The position numbers and the translations under genes are program-made. Of a DNA stretch of 5,212 nt, positions 1-5,212 are shown one piece after another. The stretch's first letter is position 1, and each line of letters begins with the position of its first letter. Source of the DNA: an uncultured Opitutaceae bacterium (GTDB lineage: Bacteria > Verrucomicrobiota > Verrucomicrobiia > Opitutales > Opitutaceae); NCBI GenBank assembly GCA_937128785.1, contig CAKZMS010000477.1, positions 1 to 5,212 on the forward strand, read 5' to 3'. The notes below the pieces were generated by a model. It was not told where the DNA came from. It did not search any database and saw nothing but the letters and a program-made list of their open reading frames with translations.

Positions 1-126
1 ATAAAAACAGGCGCCGCTTGGCTTGGGGAACTTCGCGACCAAACGCCGGCTACACCGTAGTCCAGGAACCCCTCCCCTCGTCTTCTTCACCCCCCATATT
101 AAACACCCTCACCTCCTTCCTGTATC
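1..126. other. Non-coding leader upstream of the SMP-30-like gene
   Basis: No convincing conserved gene is seen here. The 60 bases before the first start codon are pyrimidine-rich on the + strand and offer no Shine-Dalgarno for it. The only AT-rich patch is near 96-103 (CATATTAAA), which could hold a -10-like TATTAA, but no matching -35 element sits about 17 bp upstream, so no promoter is called. On the - strand the stretch 109-118 reads AAGGAGGTGA, a perfect Shine-Dalgarno, in front of an 18-codon reading frame (106 down to 50); this is discussed as a weak finding and is not called as a gene. Confidence 0.5.
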
Positions 127-1188
127 ATGCCCTTCACCCGAAAGACTCTCGCGGCATCTTGCTTCTCCTGGCTGATCGTCTCCCTGCTCTCCGCAGCGCC
201 AAACTTTCCTCATATCGGACAAATCGAACGGCATGATCCTGCGTTGGATGCATTGATCGACTCCGATGTTCCCATCGAAGTGTTGGCCTCCGGATTCGAG
301 TGGTCGGAGGGACCGGCCTGGGACCAAGCCAACCAACAAATCCTGTTTTCCGATGTGCCGACCAACCGCATCTACGCATGGAGTGAAAAGGCCGGCCTAT
401 CGGTTTACATGGAGCCGTCCGGCTACACGGGCGTCACCCCTCGCACCAACGGCAAGGGCTCCAACGGCCTGACGTTCGACCTCCAAGGCCGCCTGCTGCT
501 GTGCGAACACGGTGACCGACGCGTGGCGGCCATGGCTCCCGGCGAGGGAAAGTTCACCGTCACGGATCACGTGGACGGTAAGCGCTTCAACAGTCCCAAC
601 GATTTGGCCATCGATTCCCATGGAAACATCTTCTTCACCGATCCCATCTACGGTCTGCCCGGCGGCAGAGACGATCCGCGCCGCGAGCTCGATTTCTGCG
701 GAGTGTTTGTGCACGACGCCTCCACCGGCAAAACCCGCGTAGTGATTGACGATCTGCCGATGCCCAACGGGGTCACCATCTCTCCCGACGAGAAAACCCT
801 CTACGTCGCCCAGTCGGACCGGGACATGCCGGTCATCATGGCCTACCCGCTCAATCGCGATCTCACCGAGGGCCCCGGACGCCTGTTGTTCGACTGCCGG
901 CCGCTTGGCGCGGACCTCCGGAAAAACCGTCCGGACTGGCCGGTGCAGAACCCCGACGGCATCAAGACGGACGTGCACGGCAACATCTGGTTTGGTGGAC
1001 CCGGCGGCATCGTGATCATCAGCCCGGAAGGCACCCATCTGGGCACGATCTCCAACGGTGAACGCATGGCCAATCTCACGTGGGGTGGTCCCGATGGCGA
1101 TGTGCTCTACATCACCTCCGACATGTATCTCGCCCGCGTGCAGACTAAGGTGGTCGGACGCTCGTTCGCTTTGGTGAACAAACGCTGA
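127..1188 (+). CDS. Secreted SMP-30/gluconolactonase-like protein
   Basis: This 353-residue protein belongs to the SMP-30/gluconolactonase/LRE-like beta-propeller family, whose characterised members hydrolyse sugar lactones with a divalent metal. The N-terminus looks like a signal peptide: basic residues at 5-6 (RK), a hydrophobic core at about 8-22 and a likely cleavage site near residues 23-25 (SAAP), so the enzyme probably acts in the periplasm or outside the cell. Family motifs appear in order: EGPAWD (E61), GSNGLTFD (111-118), SPNDLAID (N158), TDPIYGL (171-177), PNGVTISPDE (N214) and NPDGIKTD (D277). E61, N158, N214 and D277 are the likely metal and active-site positions by analogy with the family; this is inferred from motif position, not from an alignment. 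The ATG at 127 is chosen because it gives the intact signal peptide, although no Shine-Dalgarno precedes it. The substrate is unknown; an aldonolactone or other sugar lactone is most likely. A membrane glycosyltransferase follows 49 bp downstream on the same strand. Confidence 0.88.
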   Translation: MPFTRKTLAASCFSWLIVSLLSAAPNFPHIGQIERHDPALDALIDSDVPIEVLASGFEWSEGPAWDQANQQILFSDVPTNRIYAWSEKAGLSVYMEPSGYTGVTPRTNGKGSNGLTFDLQGRLLLCEHGDRRVAAMAPGEGKFTVTDHVDGKRFNSPNDLAIDSHGNIFFTDPIYGLPGGRDDPRRELDFCGVFVHDASTGKTRVVIDDLPMPNGVTISPDEKTLYVAQSDRDMPVIMAYPLNRDLTEGPGRLLFDCRPLGADLRKNRPDWPVQNPDGIKTDVHGNIWFGGPGGIVIISPEGTHLGTISNGERMANLTWGGPDGDVLYITSDMYLARVQTKVVGRSFALVNKR

Positions 1189-1237
1189 TCCCCGGGTTCG
1201 CGGACTAGATTCGTCTCCGTAAAATCCCGCTGATTGC

Positions 1238-2758
1238 ATGTTAAACTCCGAGCCGCAGTTGCAACACCGGTGGTGGTGGCTCGTGGCAACACTTTATGTG
1301 ATTTCCGCGGGTTGGCACATCGCGGCGAACGGCACCAACGCAGACGAAGGGTTTTATGCGATCGCCGCCCGTTCGGTTTGGGAGGGCGATCTTCCCTACC
1401 GGGATTTCGGCTACACTCAGCCCCCCCTGCATCCTTACATCAACGGGGCGGCAATGCAGGTGCTCGGCTTCGGACTTTTTGAGCAACGCACGGTCAACGC
1501 ATTCTGGGCGGCGGCGGCCATCGCGCTGGCCGCCGGCCTGCTCTACCGTCGGGTGGGTTGGGGCTACGCCGTGGGCCTCGTGGGACTATTCGCGCTCTCC
1601 TCCCATTGGATGCATTACACGCATATCGGGAAAACCTATGCCTTGGTCGCCTTGCTTAGCAGCTGGGCAGCCTGGGTGTGGATGCAATCTCCCACCGGTC
1701 CGCGTAAGCTGCTGCTGTTGGCCTTTATTGGAACGTTGGCGGTCGGCAGTCGCCTACCTTCAGCGCCTTTCTTCGGTCTCCTTTGGTTAGCCGCGCTATG
1801 GGAGTGCTGGTCACAGCGCAGCGCCAAAACGGGCATTGCGGTGGCCGCCTCTGGACTACTTCCACTCGTTTTACTCGGACCCTTTGTGTGGGTCGCTCCC
1901 GAGGTCGCTCGATTCTGGATGTGGGATTGGTTCGTGCTCTCGGTTCCCTTGCGGGACTTTCGTGTCAGCATCGCCGAAGCCTTGGCGCTGGCACCAGTGT
2001 TGGGACTCGGCCTCATCGCGGGCGCGATCTGGACAATCAAACATGAGCGTCCCATCGCCCGCACCCAAGTGCTCATGGCCGCCTCGCTGGTGGCGCTTTT
2101 CATGAATGTCGGGCGTTCAGGATCCTATGCCGAATACGGCGTGATGTTCCTCCCGGTCCTGGCGGTCTCCATCGCGTTGTGGGGGGCGGGCGGGCTTCGC
2201 GGACTAAACGTACGACAAGCCACCCTACTCGGCGTGATCGCCATTTCCTTCAGCGTAGTCGCGTCGGTTGCGCTGCGATGGAACGCCATCCTCCCCGAGC
2301 GCAAAGGAACCTACCAGATGTTGGTTCCCGCTTCGGCCGCTGAATTCGAACCGACCCTGATCTTTCGGCTCGATCAAGCCCGCGCGGTCGTGCGCGAATT
2401 CTTGCCACCCGATGCTCCGTTCTGGGGACCCAAGATCATTCTAGCCGCTGAGACCGGTAATCCCGACCCGGCCACCAATCGCATGGGGCCCTTTTCCGCG
2501 ACATCCGATTATACCGCAGCGGAGGCCGCGCATCTCAACCTCCTGCGCCTCGAACAAATCGAGGCGGCGATGCGCGACCCCGCGGTCCCGTTGATCGGCT
2601 TCAGCACAATTCCGAAATTCAACTACCTGTGGTCGGTCCCTTCCTTCTCCGCGCTGGAAGGACGCAACAGTGCCGCCTGGATGGAAATGATCGGCCAGCA
2701 CTTCCTCATCGCCTATCAGGATCGGGACTTCCTTCTCCTAGTGCGCAAACCACCCTAG
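1238..2758 (+). CDS. Membrane glycosyltransferase, GT-C fold (GT39/ArnT-like)
   Basis: This 506-residue integral membrane protein has the layout of GT-C glycosyltransferases of the PMT/ArnT type, which move a sugar from a polyprenyl-phosphate donor on the outer face of the inner membrane. A first hydrophobic segment (about 12-30) is followed by an external loop with D36-E37, then GDLPYRDFGY (50-59) and QPPLHPY (61-67). This acidic-pair loop is the family hallmark and normally carries the catalytic acid. Further hydrophobic segments lie near 86-104, 108-123, 132-149, 157-175, 178-191 and 198-220, with several more before about residue 345, giving roughly 10 or 11 in all. The last 160 or so residues are less hydrophobic and probably form an external domain. 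Donor and acceptor cannot be deduced. The ATG at 1238 has no clear Shine-Dalgarno but leaves a normal short cytoplasmic tail before the first membrane segment. It may be co-transcribed with the SMP-30-like gene upstream, and it converges on yicC. Confidence 0.82.
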   Translation: MLNSEPQLQHRWWWLVATLYVISAGWHIAANGTNADEGFYAIAARSVWEGDLPYRDFGYTQPPLHPYINGAAMQVLGFGLFEQRTVNAFWAAAAIALAAGLLYRRVGWGYAVGLVGLFALSSHWMHYTHIGKTYALVALLSSWAAWVWMQSPTGPRKLLLLAFIGTLAVGSRLPSAPFFGLLWLAALWECWSQRSAKTGIAVAASGLLPLVLLGPFVWVAPEVARFWMWDWFVLSVPLRDFRVSIAEALALAPVLGLGLIAGAIWTIKHERPIARTQVLMAASLVALFMNVGRSGSYAEYGVMFLPVLAVSIALWGAGGLRGLNVRQATLLGVIAISFSVVASVALRWNAILPERKGTYQMLVPASAAEFEPTLIFRLDQARAVVREFLPPDAPFWGPKIILAAETGNPDPATNRMGPFSATSDYTAAEAAHLNLLRLEQIEAAMRDPAVPLIGFSTIPKFNYLWSVPSFSALEGRNSAAWMEMIGQHFLIAYQDRDFLLLVRKPP

Positions 2759-2778
2759 GAAGCACCTCCTGAATAGGA

Positions 2779-3633
2779 TTACTCCACGTTCGCGATCTGC
2801 TCGCGAATGCGCTCCATCTCGTTCTTAAGTTCGATCACCCGTTTGGAGATCGTCAGGTCATTGGCCTTGCTCCCGATGGTGTGGATTTCCCGGCCGATTT
2901 CCTGCAGGATGAACTCCGCCTTCCGACCGATTTCACCTTCCCCTCGAATGTGGGTCTCAAACTGACTTAAATGGCTGTCCAACCGGGTGAGTTCCTCGCT
3001 GATGTCGCAGCGATCCGCGAATAACGCGACCTCCCGGAGCACCCGATCGTCATCGACATCTAATTCCAGATCAGCCTCGCGGAGACGTTTGAAAAGAGTT
3101 TCCCGATACGTAGCCGGCACTTCCGGAGCGCGCTCTGCGACCGCGGCCACGTGACGCTTCAAGGCATCAATGCGACTGAGGAAATCGATGAGAAGTGCTT
3201 CGCCTTCCTGAGCGCGCATGGCACTGAAGGACCGCAGAGCTTCCTCCGCCCCTTCCAGAATGGCGACCTCGAGGGCCTCGGTCAGTTCGGGTTCACTCAT
3301 CGCCCGCCGATCATTGGCAATCTCCCACAGCAACCGGGCATCCGGCTCGAAGGGAACGTTGTTGTCCTCCGCGATATCGGCGAGTCGCTCCAAATGGGCC
3401 GCAGTCTGCCCCTTGGCGCCACCTTGGGCTTCCGCCGCCACGGTGAGGTAGACTTTCCCCCGCGAGGCAACTTCGCGGACCTTCTCCGCGATCTTCGATT
3501 CCATCGGGGACCAGGCCTCCGGCAACCGCACCGTTAGATCGAGAGTCTTGCGATTCACCGAGTTCACCTGCACGACGACCAATGCGCCGCCCGCTTCGGC
3601 CGTAGCCCGCCCAAATCCGGTCATACTTTTCAT
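2779..3633 (-). CDS. yicC: YicC family endoribonuclease-like protein
   Basis: This 284-residue protein matches YicC in length (E. coli YicC is about 287 residues) and in both conserved ends. It starts MKSMTGFGRA, the hallmark N-terminus of the YicC-like domain, and ends with the C-terminal DUF1732 block: RKAEFILQEIGREIHTIGSK from residue 237, then ANDLTISKRVIELK and a final REQIANVE. E. coli YicC has been reported as an endoribonuclease acting on RNA; the role here is inferred from the family. The start is placed at the ATG at 3633. A longer frame reaches an ATG at 3699, but its extra 22 residues are translated from a repeat array and a spacer and resemble nothing in the family. A perfect 7-bp hairpin ends directly before the start codon. 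The usual partners gmk and rpoZ are not seen downstream; instead the gene meets a convergent glycosyltransferase after 20 bp. It lies downstream of trpB and the S23-like gene on the same strand. Confidence 0.93.
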   Translation of the reverse strand: MKSMTGFGRATAEAGGALVVVQVNSVNRKTLDLTVRLPEAWSPMESKIAEKVREVASRGKVYLTVAAEAQGGAKGQTAAHLERLADIAEDNNVPFEPDARLLWEIANDRRAMSEPELTEALEVAILEGAEEALRSFSAMRAQEGEALLIDFLSRIDALKRHVAAVAERAPEVPATYRETLFKRLREADLELDVDDDRVLREVALFADRCDISEELTRLDSHLSQFETHIRGEGEIGRKAEFILQEIGREIHTIGSKANDLTISKRVIELKNEMERIREQIANVE

Positions 3634-3650
3634 GGCGAGAGTATCTCGCC
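3634..3650 (-). promoter_or_regulatory. Perfect hairpin abutting the yicC start codon
   Basis: GGCGAGA and TCTCGCC form a perfect 7-bp stem around the 3-nt loop GTA. On the yicC transcript the stem ends at the base just before the AUG. The only purine-rich Shine-Dalgarno candidate (GGCGAGA, 10 nt before the AUG) is itself the 5' arm, so folding would hide it. A role in translational control of yicC is inference. The element also sits just outside the left heptad array, with 2 nt between them. Confidence 0.5.
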
Positions 3651-3652
3651 CT

Positions 3653-3687
3653 GAAGTAGCAAGTAACAAGTTCCAAGTAACAAGAAG
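3653..3687 (+). repeat. Left heptad array, terminal inverted repeat of the S23-like cassette
   Basis: Five consecutive 7-bp units read GAAGTAG, CAAGTAA, CAAGTTC, CAAGTAA, CAAGAAG. The core CAAGT is held and the last two bases vary. Units 2 to 4 create two perfect copies of CAAGTAACAAG (3660-3670 and 3674-3684). The 35 bp align with the reverse complement of 4088-4122 at 28 of 35 positions, so the two arrays form an inverted pair around the four-helix-bundle gene. Confidence 0.85.
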
Positions 3688-3699
3688 GTCAGCCAGCAT

Positions 3700-3712
3700 G
3701 TCCCTGCGGGAC
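3700..3712 (-). other. Small hairpin downstream of the S23-like stop codon
   Basis: GTCCC and GGGAC form a perfect 5-bp stem around a 3-nt loop (TGC on the + strand). It lies 16 to 28 nt after the S23-like stop codon on the - strand transcript and just inside the left array. No T-run follows on the - strand, so it is not a standard intrinsic terminator. It could protect the 3' end of the message or be a structural part of the cassette. Confidence 0.3.
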
Positions 3713-3727
3713 GGAGAAATTAAGACG

Positions 3728-4090
3728 CTATTCTTCGTTGTCCTGCTTATTGGCGATGGAAGCGAAAATGCGAGTCAGTTGGTTCGCCTCGTCAATCAGA
3801 CGATCGAGTTCTTCGACGGTGTCGCTTGCCCCTGATTCGGCTAGCAGCTCAAGCCAGAGCTGAGACTCCCGTGCCTCCTTTCGGCACATTTTAATGCGAT
3901 AAAAGAAGTCTTTCCGACTGCTCCCCTCTTGAGCCTCTAGGTAATTTGCCGCCACCGATCCCGATGAGCGCACGACCTGCTTAGCGTCTTCGCGAGACGC
4001 CAATGAAAGGTCCAACTGATTCACCCACTTTCTCACATCCCGGGCAAACCAGTAAGTACGTTCAGCGAGATCGTCAGGGGTATTGGACAT
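3728..4090 (-). CDS. Four-helix-bundle protein, S23 (23S rRNA intervening-sequence) family
   Basis: This complete 120-residue protein belongs to the four-helix-bundle family first seen in intervening sequences of 23S rRNA genes and related to Avd, the accessory protein of diversity-generating retroelements. The signature is clear: an N-terminal LAERTYWFARDVRKWV (8-23), KQVVRSSGSVAANYLEA (37-53), then KDFFYRIKMCRKEARES (60-76) and LWLELL. This is the subtype with a CRKEA-ES helix, common as scattered single genes in Bacteroidota, Planctomycetota and Verrucomicrobiota. The whole chain is predicted helical, without signal peptide or membrane segment, so it should be cytoplasmic. Its biochemical role is unknown; Avd forms a basic pentamer that binds a reverse transcriptase and nucleic acid, but no reverse transcriptase or template repeat is visible here. 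The ATG at 4090 is the family-typical start; it lies 11 nt after the trpB stop, has no GGAGG upstream, and is itself part of the last heptad of the right array. Confidence 0.9.
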   Translation of the reverse strand: MSNTPDDLAERTYWFARDVRKWVNQLDLSLASREDAKQVVRSSGSVAANYLEAQEGSSRKDFFYRIKMCRKEARESQLWLELLAESGASDTVEELDRLIDEANQLTRIFASIANKQDNEE

Positions 4091-4122
4091 CTTGATACTT
4101 GTTACTTGGCACTTGATACTTC
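4088..4122 (-). repeat. Right heptad array, terminal inverted repeat of the S23-like cassette
   Basis: Read on the - strand from 4122 to 4088, the units are GAAGTAT, CAAGTGC, CAAGTAA, CAAGTAT, CAAGATG. The 11-mer CAAGTAACAAG of the left array recurs perfectly here (complement of 4098-4108). The array is functionally loaded: its first three units encode the last residues of TrpB and the TAA stop (4104-4102), and its last unit contains the ATG of the four-helix-bundle gene. It aligns with the left array at 28 of 35 positions. Confidence 0.85.
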
Positions 4123-5212
4123 CAAGTCCAGCAACTGCTGGACTTGGGCCACGTCCTTATCGCCGCGGCCGCTCAAGTTAATCACCAGGATCTCATCTGA
4201 ACTCATCTCCTTCGCGCGCTTGATGCCGTGCACCAACGCGTGGGTGGATTCCAGGGCGGGCAGGATGCCTTCGAGTCGGGAGAACAATTGGAAGACGTCC
4301 ATCACTTCGTCGTCTTCGGCATGGGCAAACTCGATGCGTCCGCGGTCGCGATAAAATGCGTGCTCCGGGCCGATGGCCGCATAGTCCAAACCGGCACTGA
4401 CGGAGTGGGTCAGTTCAATCTGTCCGTCCGGATCCTGGAGGATGAACGTCTTACACCCCTGCAGCACGCCGAGCTTGCCACCCTCAAATCGGGCCGCGTG
4501 ATCGCCCCGGGTAATACCGCGTCCGCCGGCTTCCACCCCAACCAAACGAACCGACTCTTCTTCGAGAAAATCAAAGAAGAAGCCGATGGCGTTGGAACCG
4601 CCGCCGACGCAGGCGATCATTTCGTCCGGTAAGCGCCCTTCGCGTTCGAGCAGCTGGGCTTTGGTCTCGCGGCCGATCACGCGATGAAAATCGCGCACCA
4701 TCATCGGATACGGATGTGAACCCAGGGCCGAACCCAGAATGTAATGAGTTGAGCGGACATTGGTGACCCAATCGCGCATGGCCTCATTGATCGCTTCCTT
4801 GAGGGTCTTTTGCCCGGCTTCGACGCCGATACACTCGGCTCCCATCAGGCGCATGCGAAACACGTTCAATGCCTGGCGCTCCATGTCCACCGCTCCCATG
4901 TAGACGCGGCACTCCAATCCAAACTTTGCGCACACTGCCGCCGTGGCCACGCCGTGTTGACCGGCTCCAGTCTCTGCAATAATTCGCGTTTTGCCCATGC
5001 GGGTCGCCAATAAAGCTTGGCCGATGCAGTTGTTTATTTTATGGGCGCCGGTGTGATTTAAGTCTTCACGCTTGAAATAGATCTTCGCTCCACCCAGCTC
5101 ACGGCTGAGGCGCTCTGCGTAATAGATTGGACTTGGACGACCGACGTAGTACTTAAGGTCTCGTTCGTAGTCGGCGATAAACTCTGGATCGACTTTGGCG
5201 GCCTCGTAGGCT
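4102..5212 (-). CDS. trpB: Tryptophan synthase beta chain, N-terminus outside the window
   Basis: TrpB condenses indole (channelled from TrpA) with L-serine to make tryptophan, using pyridoxal phosphate. The frame stays open to the right edge (first full codon at 5211), giving 369 residues; by comparison with E. coli TrpB (397 residues) about 29 are missing. Hallmarks: HTGAHKINN with the cofactor lysine (codon 5040-5038, equal to E. coli K87), [11 protein letters not shown] with the catalytic glutamate (E. coli E109), [10 protein letters not shown] for the cofactor phosphate, [14 protein letters not shown], and NLSGRGDKD near the C-terminus. A TTG at 5010 is an internal leucine, not the start. 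After GRGDKD the tail is [16 protein letters not shown], about as long as in E. coli, but its last residues are encoded by a repeat array and the preceding ones by a palindrome. All recognised catalytic motifs are intact, so the enzyme is expected to work. No trpA follows on the same strand; an S23-like gene begins 11 nt after the stop. Confidence 0.97.
   Translation of the reverse strand, partial: AYEAAKVDPEFIADYERDLKYYVGRPSPIYYAERLSRELGGAKIYFKREDLNHTGAHKINNCIGQALLATRMGKTRIIAETGAGQHGVATAAVCAKFGLECRVYMGAVDMERQALNVFRMRLMGAECIGVEAGQKTLKEAINEAMRDWVTNVRSTHYILGSALGSHPYPMMVRDFHRVIGRETKAQLLEREGRLPDEMIACVGGGSNAIGFFFDFLEEESVRLVGVEAGGRGITRGDHAARFEGGKLGVLQGCKTFILQDPDGQIELTHSVSAGLDYAAIGPEHAFYRDRGRIEFAHAEDDEVMDVFQLFSRLEGILPALESTHALVHGIKRAKEMSSDEILVINLSGRGDKDVAQVQQLLDLEVSSAK
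4122..4147 (-). repeat. Perfect 12-bp-arm palindrome in the 3' end of trpB
   Basis: CCAAGTCCAGCA (4122-4133) and TGCTGGACTTGG (4136-4147) are exact reverse complements separated by AC. As RNA this folds as an 11-bp stem with a 4-nt loop. It encodes the QVQQLLDLE stretch of the TrpB tail. It is not followed by a T-run on either strand, so it is not a standard intrinsic terminator. It touches the outer edge of the right heptad array, mirroring the hairpin just outside the left array. Confidence 0.8.

Larger units (their letters stand above)
3653..4122. mobile_element. Candidate repeat-bounded cassette carrying an S23-like gene
   Basis: This 470-bp unit is bounded by two inverted 35-bp heptad arrays and contains one complete gene plus a 40-bp tail with a small hairpin. 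Its GC content (about 55% in the lines counted by hand) is somewhat lower than that of the neighbouring genes (58-72% in the lines counted). It lies between two housekeeping genes, trpB and yicC, and intrudes into the 3' end of trpB. No transposase is encoded, so if mobile it would need help in trans. TTCCAAGT occurs in the same orientation at 3671-3678 and 4120-4127, but this lies within the arrays and is not good evidence of a target duplication. Calling it mobile is inference from its boundaries; a fixed, array-flanked gene is the alternative. Confidence 0.4.

Noticed and set aside
1189..1237. Terminator or promoter between the SMP-30-like and glycosyltransferase genes
   Set aside because: Only a weak 4-bp stem (CGGA with TCCG, 1201-1219) is seen, with no T-run and no clear -35/-10 pair.
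397..1239. 280-codon open frame on the - strand opposite the SMP-30-like gene
   Set aside because: It mirrors the codon structure of a clear family member on the other strand and shows no recognisable motif.
1636..2103. 155-codon open frame on the - strand inside the glycosyltransferase gene
   Set aside because: It is a shadow frame of a GC-rich gene with clear membrane segments and family motifs on the + strand.
2754..2777. Bidirectional terminator between the convergent genes
   Set aside because: CCTAGGA can pair with TCC and TAGG across a 4-nt bulge, but the stem is short and no T-run follows on either strand.
3634..3699. N-terminal extension of YicC to an ATG at 3699 (22 extra residues)
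   Set aside because: The extra residues translate the heptad array, the hairpin and a spacer. YicC family proteins begin at M-K/R-SMTGFGR, which fits the ATG at 3633.
3653..4122. A diversity-generating retroelement built around the Avd-like protein
   Set aside because: No reverse transcriptase, no template/variable repeat pair and no target gene are visible; only the family relationship of the small protein hints at it.
3653..4122. CRISPR-like array or rRNA intervening sequence
   Set aside because: The repeat units are 7 bp and contiguous without spacers, and no rRNA sequence flanks the gene.
3671..4127. TTCCAAGT as a target-site duplication
   Set aside because: The 8-mer occurs at 3671-3678 and 4120-4127, but the first copy lies inside the array and both are explained by CAAG-rich repeat sequence.
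4102..5010. TrpB starting at 5010
   Set aside because: The codon is an internal TTG leucine. The frame continues upstream through the cofactor-lysine motif HTGAHKINN and runs off the right edge.

Overview
The window is a GC-rich bacterial chromosomal segment (about 60% GC by hand count of several lines) with four complete genes and one gene cut by the right edge. The gene set, the divergent sequence style, the secreted SMP-30-type protein and the weak Shine-Dalgarno signals would fit a Verrucomicrobiota (Opitutales-like) or related PVC bacterium. This placement is inference from general style, not a sequence search.

Layout. Positions 1-126 hold no convincing gene. On the + strand come a secreted SMP-30/gluconolactonase-like beta-propeller protein (127-1188) and, 49 bp later, a GT-C type membrane glycosyltransferase (1238-2758). 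On the - strand, reading from the right edge leftward, come trpB (tryptophan synthase beta chain; N-terminus outside the window, stop at 4102), a small four-helix-bundle protein of the 23S rRNA intervening-sequence (S23) family (4090 to 3728) and yicC (3633 to 2779). The glycosyltransferase and yicC converge with only 20 bp between their stop codons.

The most interesting part is 3634-4147, between yicC and trpB. The four-helix-bundle gene lies between two arrays of a degenerate 7-bp repeat (consensus CAAGTAA, last two bases variable). The arrays are in inverted orientation, both reading inward, and align over 35 bp with 28 identities (3653-3687 against the complement of 4122-4088). They share a perfect 11-mer, CAAGTAACAAG. 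Just outside each array lies a perfect inverted repeat: a 7-bp stem at 3634-3650 abutting the yicC start codon, and a 12-bp-arm palindrome at 4122-4147 inside the last codons of trpB. The right array supplies the last codons and stop codon of trpB and also the start codon of the four-helix-bundle gene. This looks like a small gene cassette with terminal inverted repeats that landed between trpB and yicC, or a repeat-bounded family of such genes. Mobility itself is not shown by the sequence.

The three - strand genes could be transcribed together (trpB to S23-like: 11 nt between stop and start; S23-like to yicC: 94 nt), but no trpA follows trpB here. No rRNA, tRNA, CRISPR array, transposase or reverse transcriptase is visible.
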